Shown here in pieces: positions 7,887-10,746 of a stretch of DNA of 10,746 nucleotides. The notes under the pieces are model-generated. The model was not told where the DNA came from. It saw only the letters and a list, made by a program, of their open reading frames with translations, and did no database searches. Within the stretch, counting starts at the first letter, position 1; every line of letters begins with the position of its first letter. The position numbers and the translations under genes are program-made. The DNA is from B4-G1 sp964393895 (GTDB taxonomy: Bacteria; Chloroflexota; Anaerolineae; B4-G1), in contig CAYMWP010000149.1 in the NCBI GenBank assembly GCA_964393895.1, positions 1 through 10,746 on the forward strand, read 5' to 3'.

Positions 7887-9517
7887 GTATGGAAACCGAG
7901 TCCTTTGTGCGATGCGATAACCTGTTCAAGATCTACAAGATCGCCGATCTGGAGGTGGTCGCGCTGCAAGGCCTGAACCTGGAACTGGCGCAGGGGGAGA
8001 TGATGGCCCTGGTCGGCCCGTCGGGTGTGGGCAAGTCCACGCTGCTGAACGTGATCGGGGGGCTGGACAGACCCAGCGCTGGGGGCGTGCGGGTGGCGGG
8101 TTGGGATCTGCTCAGGATGAAGGATCGGGAGCGGGTCACATACAAGCGGCAGGTGGTGGGCTTTGTCTGGCAGCAGCCGGCTCGCAATCTGTTGCCCTAT
8201 CTTTCGCCCCGAGAAAACGTCGAGCTGCCCATGCAGTACAACGGGGTCGAGGCAGACGCGCGCAGGAAACGGGCGCTGGGGTTGCTGGAACTGGTCGGCC
8301 TGGCGGAGCGGGCCGACTTTCGCCCCGACCGCCTCTCGGGCGGGGAGCAGCAGCGGACTGCGCTGGCGGTGGCGCTGGCGAACAATCCCCCTCTGCTGCT
8401 GGGGGACGAGATGACGGGCCAGGTGGACTCGGAGTCGGCGATGCGGGTGCTGGACGCGGTGCAGGCCATCAACCGGGCCTTTGGCACGACCGTCGTCGTG
8501 GTCACCCACGACCCGCTGGTCGCCAGCCGGGTTGACCGCGTGGTGGCGATGCGCGACGGGCGGGCCAGCACCGAGGTTCGCCGCCACCGGGATCGAGAAA
8601 GCGACGCTGTCCACGAAGAGGAGTGGGTTATCCTCGACCCCGTGGGCCGCCTGCAACTGCCCCGCGCCTACGTCAACACCCTCCAGATGAGAGAGCTGGT
8701 CAGGCTGCATCTGGAAGCAGATCACGTCTCCGTCTGGCCGCAGGAGGCAGGAGGCAAGAGGCAGGAGGCAGGAGGCAGGGAGAGCGGTTACCAATTTACC
8801 GGTCTGCCGCTGTCCCAGCAATCCGCCGGCGTCTCTATTGCGGCCGAGAACCTATCCCGCACTTTTGAGCTGGCCGGGGAAGAGGTGCACGCGCTCCAAG
8901 ACATTGACCTGGAAATACCCGCCGGCTCTATGAGTGCGATCAAGGGGCCTTCGGGATCGGGCAAGACGACACTTTTGACCCTGTTCGCCGGCCTGGACGA
9001 GCCGAGCGCCGGCACGGTGCGTGTGGGGGAACGGCTGCTGGCCGAGCTCTCGCCCCAGGAAAAGGTCGAGCTGGTCCGGAGGCAGGTCGGGTTTGTGTTC
9101 CAGACCTTTGGCCTGTTGCCGTTCTTGTCTGTCGAGGAGAACGTCCAGGTTCCGCTGCGGCTGCTGCGCACTCCCCGCCAGGAGCGGACGGCTCTGGTGC
9201 GCGAGATGTTGGAGCTGGTCGGCCTGGCGGACCGCGCCGCGCACCGCACCCACGAGCTTTCGGGCGGTGAGCAGCAGCGGGTGGCCATCGCGCGGGCGTT
9301 GGTCAAGCGGCCGGCGCTCATCCTGGCGGATGAACCCACGGGCCAACTGGACTCGCTGACCGGCGCGAGCATCATCGCGCTCTTGAAAGAGATCGCCGCC
9401 CAGACGGGCGTCACGGTGGTGGTTGCCAGCCACGATCCCAACGTCCACGAGGCGGCCGAGCGGGTGTTCGAGCTGCAGGATGGGCGGCTGGTCGGGGTTG
9501 TGGAGCAGGCGGGGTGA
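7883..9517 (+). CDS. Tandem (double-NBD) ABC transporter ATPase, MacB/LolD-like
   Basis: This 544-residue cytoplasmic ATPase would power the two FtsX-type permeases by ATP hydrolysis. NBD1: Walker A GPSGVGKS (45-52), Q-loop FVWQ (Gln97), signature LSGGEQQR (151-158), Walker B LLLGDE (171-176) and switch His209. NBD2: Walker A GPSGSGKT (355-362), Q-loop FVFQ (Gln407), signature LSGGEQQR (459-466), Walker B LILADE (479-484) and switch His517. Both look catalytically complete. NBD1 is less canonical (DEMTGQVD where NBD2 has DEPTGQLD; TALAVAL where NBD2 has VAIARAL). Family members are usually single-NBD proteins of about 220-250 residues, so this looks like a head-to-tail fusion. The junction (about 247-320) holds an AbrB-like segment and a heptanucleotide repeat. 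ATG 7883 overlaps the permease stop by 4 bases, suggesting translational coupling. A second ATG at 7889 is better spaced (10 bases) from GGAG at 7875-7878. The fusion fixes NBD stoichiometry, which suits a heteromeric permease pair. Confidence 0.95.
   Translation: MSMETESFVRCDNLFKIYKIADLEVVALQGLNLELAQGEMMALVGPSGVGKSTLLNVIGGLDRPSAGGVRVAGWDLLRMKDRERVTYKRQVVGFVWQQPARNLLPYLSPRENVELPMQYNGVEADARRKRALGLLELVGLAERADFRPDRLSGGEQQRTALAVALANNPPLLLGDEMTGQVDSESAMRVLDAVQAINRAFGTTVVVVTHDPLVASRVDRVVAMRDGRASTEVRRHRDRESDAVHEEEWVILDPVGRLQLPRAYVNTLQMRELVRLHLEADHVSVWPQEAGGKRQEAGGRESGYQFTGLPLSQQSAGVSIAAENLSRTFELAGEEVHALQDIDLEIPAGSMSAIKGPSGSGKTTLLTLFAGLDEPSAGTVRVGERLLAELSPQEKVELVRRQVGFVFQTFGLLPFLSVEENVQVPLRLLRTPRQERTALVREMLELVGLADRAAHRTHELSGGEQQRVAIARALVKRPALILADEPTGQLDSLTGASIIALLKEIAAQTGVTVVVASHDPNVHEAAERVFELQDGRLVGVVEQAG
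8621..8740 (+). other. AbrB/MazE-like segment in the ATPase linker
   Basis: Residues 247-286 of the ATPase follow the swapped-hairpin AbrB/SpoVT pattern. They run from V249-I-L-D-P-V-G-R-L-Q-L-P260, through hydrophobics at L267 and M269, to V273-R-L-H-L-E-A-D-H-V-S-V-W-P286. The hallmarks seen are D-x-x-G-R-[LV]-x-[LI]-P near the start, then alternating hydrophobic strands ending in [VI]-x-[VI]-x-P. Known AbrB/MazE proteins use this roughly 45-residue fold to dimerise and bind DNA. Here it sits between two ATPase domains and could be a dimerisation or regulatory module. The assignment rests on pattern recognition only. Confidence 0.55.
8740..8781 (+). repeat. Coding heptanucleotide tandem repeat (six units)
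   Basis: Six contiguous 7-bp units based on GCAGGAG occupy this stretch. Units 1, 2, 4 and 5 are perfect, unit 3 is GCAAGAG and unit 6 is GCAGGGA. Three units make seven codons, and the translation correspondingly repeats QEAGG (residues 287-291 and 294-298). The tract lies directly after the AbrB-like segment and before NBD2. Because one unit is 7 bp, gain or loss of a unit shifts the reading frame of everything downstream. Confidence 0.9.
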
Positions 9518-9538
9518 GATCGGGGGGCAAGGTATTGA

Positions 9539-9701
9539 GGGTCTACACCTGGTTGACTGACAAAACTGGTTGCTGGCACTGCGAGCGGAGGTGAAACCGC
9601 CGATGCACGCGGATAAACGCCGATAATTCGGGAAAAATCAGCTTTGCCATCGGCGTTCATCGGCGGTTGGGAGGATTTGTCAGTCAATCAGGGGTCTACA
9701 C
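9539..9701. mobile_element. MITE-like element (9549-9691) with 10-bp flanking direct repeat
   Basis: A 143-bp non-coding unit (9549-9691) starts CTGGTTGACTGACAAA and ends with the near-perfect inverse, TTTGTCAGTCAATCAG; 15 of 16 positions match. It is bracketed by identical 10-bp direct repeats, GGGTCTACAC (9539-9548 and 9692-9701), as expected for a target-site duplication. No transposase is encoded, so it would be non-autonomous. A second palindrome (family B) forms the interior. The alternative is a composite palindromic repeat whose flanking direct repeat arose by another route. Confidence 0.65.
9594..9669. repeat. Dispersed palindromic repeat, family B, full copy
   Basis: The left arm AACCGCCGATGCACGCGGAT (9595-9614) pairs with the right arm at 9649-9668 at 18 of 20 positions. 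The left arm continues into a second submotif, AACGCCGAT. The same motif occurs as a half-copy at 5523-5550. It lies wholly inside the MITE-like element and makes up most of its interior. Confidence 0.72.
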
Positions 9702-9895
9702 AGATTTGTGGGGAAGTACAGCTCGAACCTTCCCTAAAGCTGGTTTTGGCAGGTTTTCGCATCATTTCCAAGCGATTCTGGCTCTAAATCTGAGCCTTCG
9801 GATTGATGGGCCGGATGACGAACTCGGGACAAGCGTCGCCGGACCGGACGAGCCGAGTCCTGTTGATTCTTGCGCTGGCCTGGAGTATACTGGCG
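9702..9895. other. Non-coding spacer between MITE-like element and integrase end
   Basis: No convincing gene is seen here. A reading frame from TTG at 9667 to 9939 starts inside the MITE-like element and runs over the integrase 3' end, with low-complexity, non-protein-like composition. A short 5-bp hairpin (GGCTC 9780-9784 / GAGCC 9792-9796) is the only local structure I could find, and it has no T-tract on either side. No attC-like or attI-like site was recognised. Confidence 0.5.
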
Positions 9896-10746
9896 CTAAC
9901 CGTCGAGGGGGCTGCGGACGGCCAGGGGGCCTTTGTTGAGAACGTGAGTATAGATCATGGTGGTTTTCACGTCCTTGTGGCCGAGGAGTTCCTGGACGGT
10001 GCGGATGTCATAGCCGTCCTCCAGCAGGTGGGTGGCGAAGGAGTGGCGAAAGGTGTGGGCGCTGACGCGCTTGGCGACGCCGGCCTGGCGAGCGGCCTGT
10101 TTGATGGCTTTGTGCAGGCCGCTGGGGTCGAGGTGCGGGCGGCGCAGCATGCCGAGCGAGTCGGGAGATAGGGTGGTTGATGGGAAGATATACTGCCAGA
10201 TCCATTCCCGGCATGCATTGGTGTATTTGCGATCCAAAGCAAAGGGAAGCTCGACGCAGCCGTGATCGTCGGCCAGGTCGCTCGCGTGGATGTGCTGCAC
10301 GCTGCGCAGGTGTTCTTGAAGAAACGGCAGCACAACAGTTGGCAGCACAGTCACCCGGCCTTTCATGCCCTTGCCCTGGCGCACATTGATCTGGCTTTGA
10401 TCCAAGTCCTTGACGCGCAGTTGCAGGCATTCTGTCACCCGCAGACCGCTGCCGTACAATAGTTTGACGATCAGCCGGTTTACACCGAGTAAAAGCTTGA
10501 TGATGCGGGTCACCTCGTCTTTGGTCAAGACGGTCGGCAGGCGGCGCGATTTTTGGGACGGAACAGGGTGGATCGTGCCATCGAGTTCTACGTGGAGTAC
10601 CTCGCGGTAGAGGAACAACAAGGCGCTGAAAGCCTAGTTCTGTGTAGAAGCCGCGACGTTTTCCTTGACGGCCAGGTGGGTGAGGAAAGCCTCGATCTCG
10701 GCGACGCCCATCTGGTTGGGGTGGCGCTTGTCGTGGAAGAGAATAA
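9896..10746 (-). pseudogene. intI-like: Integron-type tyrosine recombinase, nonsense-interrupted, 5' end outside window
   Basis: Read on the - strand, this encodes the core-binding and catalytic domains of a tyrosine recombinase of the integron-integrase (IntI) type. Such enzymes recombine attI and attC sites to insert and excise cassettes. The open part after the interruption ends with the TAG at 9896-9898. Numbering from a TTG at 10621, the catalytic set is intact: R61 (GSGLRVTE), Lys in the RQGKGMKGR loop, H189-x-x-R192 (SAHTFRHSFA), H215 (LLGHKD) and nucleophile Y224 (MIYTH). An IntI-specific extra segment lies near 123-146 (LPFALDRKY...W.W). The C-terminus, VRSPLDG, is also IntI-like. 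Upstream, the frame continues as the N-terminal core-binding domain (FHDKRHPNQMG...AFLTHLAV...STQN) but is cut by TAG at 10634-10636, followed by AFSALLFLYREV. Reinitiation at TTG 10621 would give a protein without the N-terminal domain, so the gene is probably dead. Its true start lies beyond 10746. Confidence 0.85.
10634..10636 (-). other. In-frame amber codon inside integrase gene
   Basis: The reverse complement of 10634-10636 is TAG. It falls between STQN and AFSALLFLY, where integron integrases I recall have Gln or Arg-Gln before the 'AL.ALLF.Y' helix. One C-to-T change from CAG would create it. The frame is otherwise continuous on both sides, so this is a point nonsense change rather than a frameshift. 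TAG also appears to end the lipoprotein gene and the integrase itself, which argues against recoding. Confidence 0.85.

Noticed and set aside
5523..9670. Short repeats as a CRISPR array
   Set aside because: The copies are few, palindromic, unequal in length and not spaced by similar-sized unique spacers. No cas-like gene is present.
9702..9895. attC or attI site next to the integrase
   Set aside because: This is the 3' side of the integrase, whereas attI lies on the 5' side. I could not find paired core sites with a foldable imperfect palindrome here.
9667..9939. 90-codon + strand reading frame starting at TTG
   Set aside because: It begins inside the MITE-like element, crosses its flanking repeat and overlaps the integrase 3' end antisense. 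It has no ribosome-binding site and no recognisable protein motif.
10634..10636. TAG as a reassigned sense codon (Gln) in the integrase
   Set aside because: TAG also appears to be used as a normal stop for the lipoprotein gene (1814-1816) and at the natural end of the integrase (9896-9898), so a local nonsense mutation is simpler.

Overview
The window is GC-rich, bacterial, and mostly coding on the + strand. It holds one accessory export-type gene block and, beyond a mobile-looking spacer, the broken end of an integron-integrase gene on the - strand. Three features suggest an environmental Chloroflexota-like bacterium: long FtsX/MacB-type permeases with a co-encoded ATPase, a DUF11-type surface lipoprotein, and spacers made of short dispersed palindromes. 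No rRNA or other taxonomic marker is present, so this placement is inference only.

Layout. 59-1816: secreted lipoprotein with a Pro/Thr linker and three DUF11-like units. 1817-1922: spacer with a palindromic repeat (family A). 1923-5405: large 10-TM FtsX-family permease with two ectodomains. 5406-5750: 345-bp repeat-rich spacer with a second family A palindrome, half of a family B palindrome, and a 57-62 bp direct repeat around a GC hairpin; its second copy ends at the next start codon. 5751-7886: second 10-TM FtsX-family permease, with the second ectodomain reduced to a short loop. 7883-9517: ATPase with two complete ABC nucleotide-binding domains (NBDs), overlapping the previous gene by ATGA. 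Its interdomain region holds an AbrB/MazE-like segment followed by a coding 7-bp tandem repeat. 9518-9895: non-coding, containing a 143-bp MITE-like element with terminal inverted repeats and a 10-bp flanking direct repeat. 9896-10746: 3' part of an integron-type tyrosine recombinase on the - strand, interrupted by an in-frame TAG.

How the genes fit together. The two permeases and the double ATPase have the parts of a complete MacB/LolCDE-like (type VII, mechanotransmission) ABC machine, with two different permease subunits and two different NBDs joined in one chain. The upstream lipoprotein could be a cargo or an extracytoplasmic partner, but only adjacency and shared strand support that. 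The most unusual points are the AbrB-like insert plus frameshift-prone heptamer repeat at the NBD1/NBD2 junction, the lopsided permease pair, the MITE-like element, and the nonsense-interrupted integron integrase.
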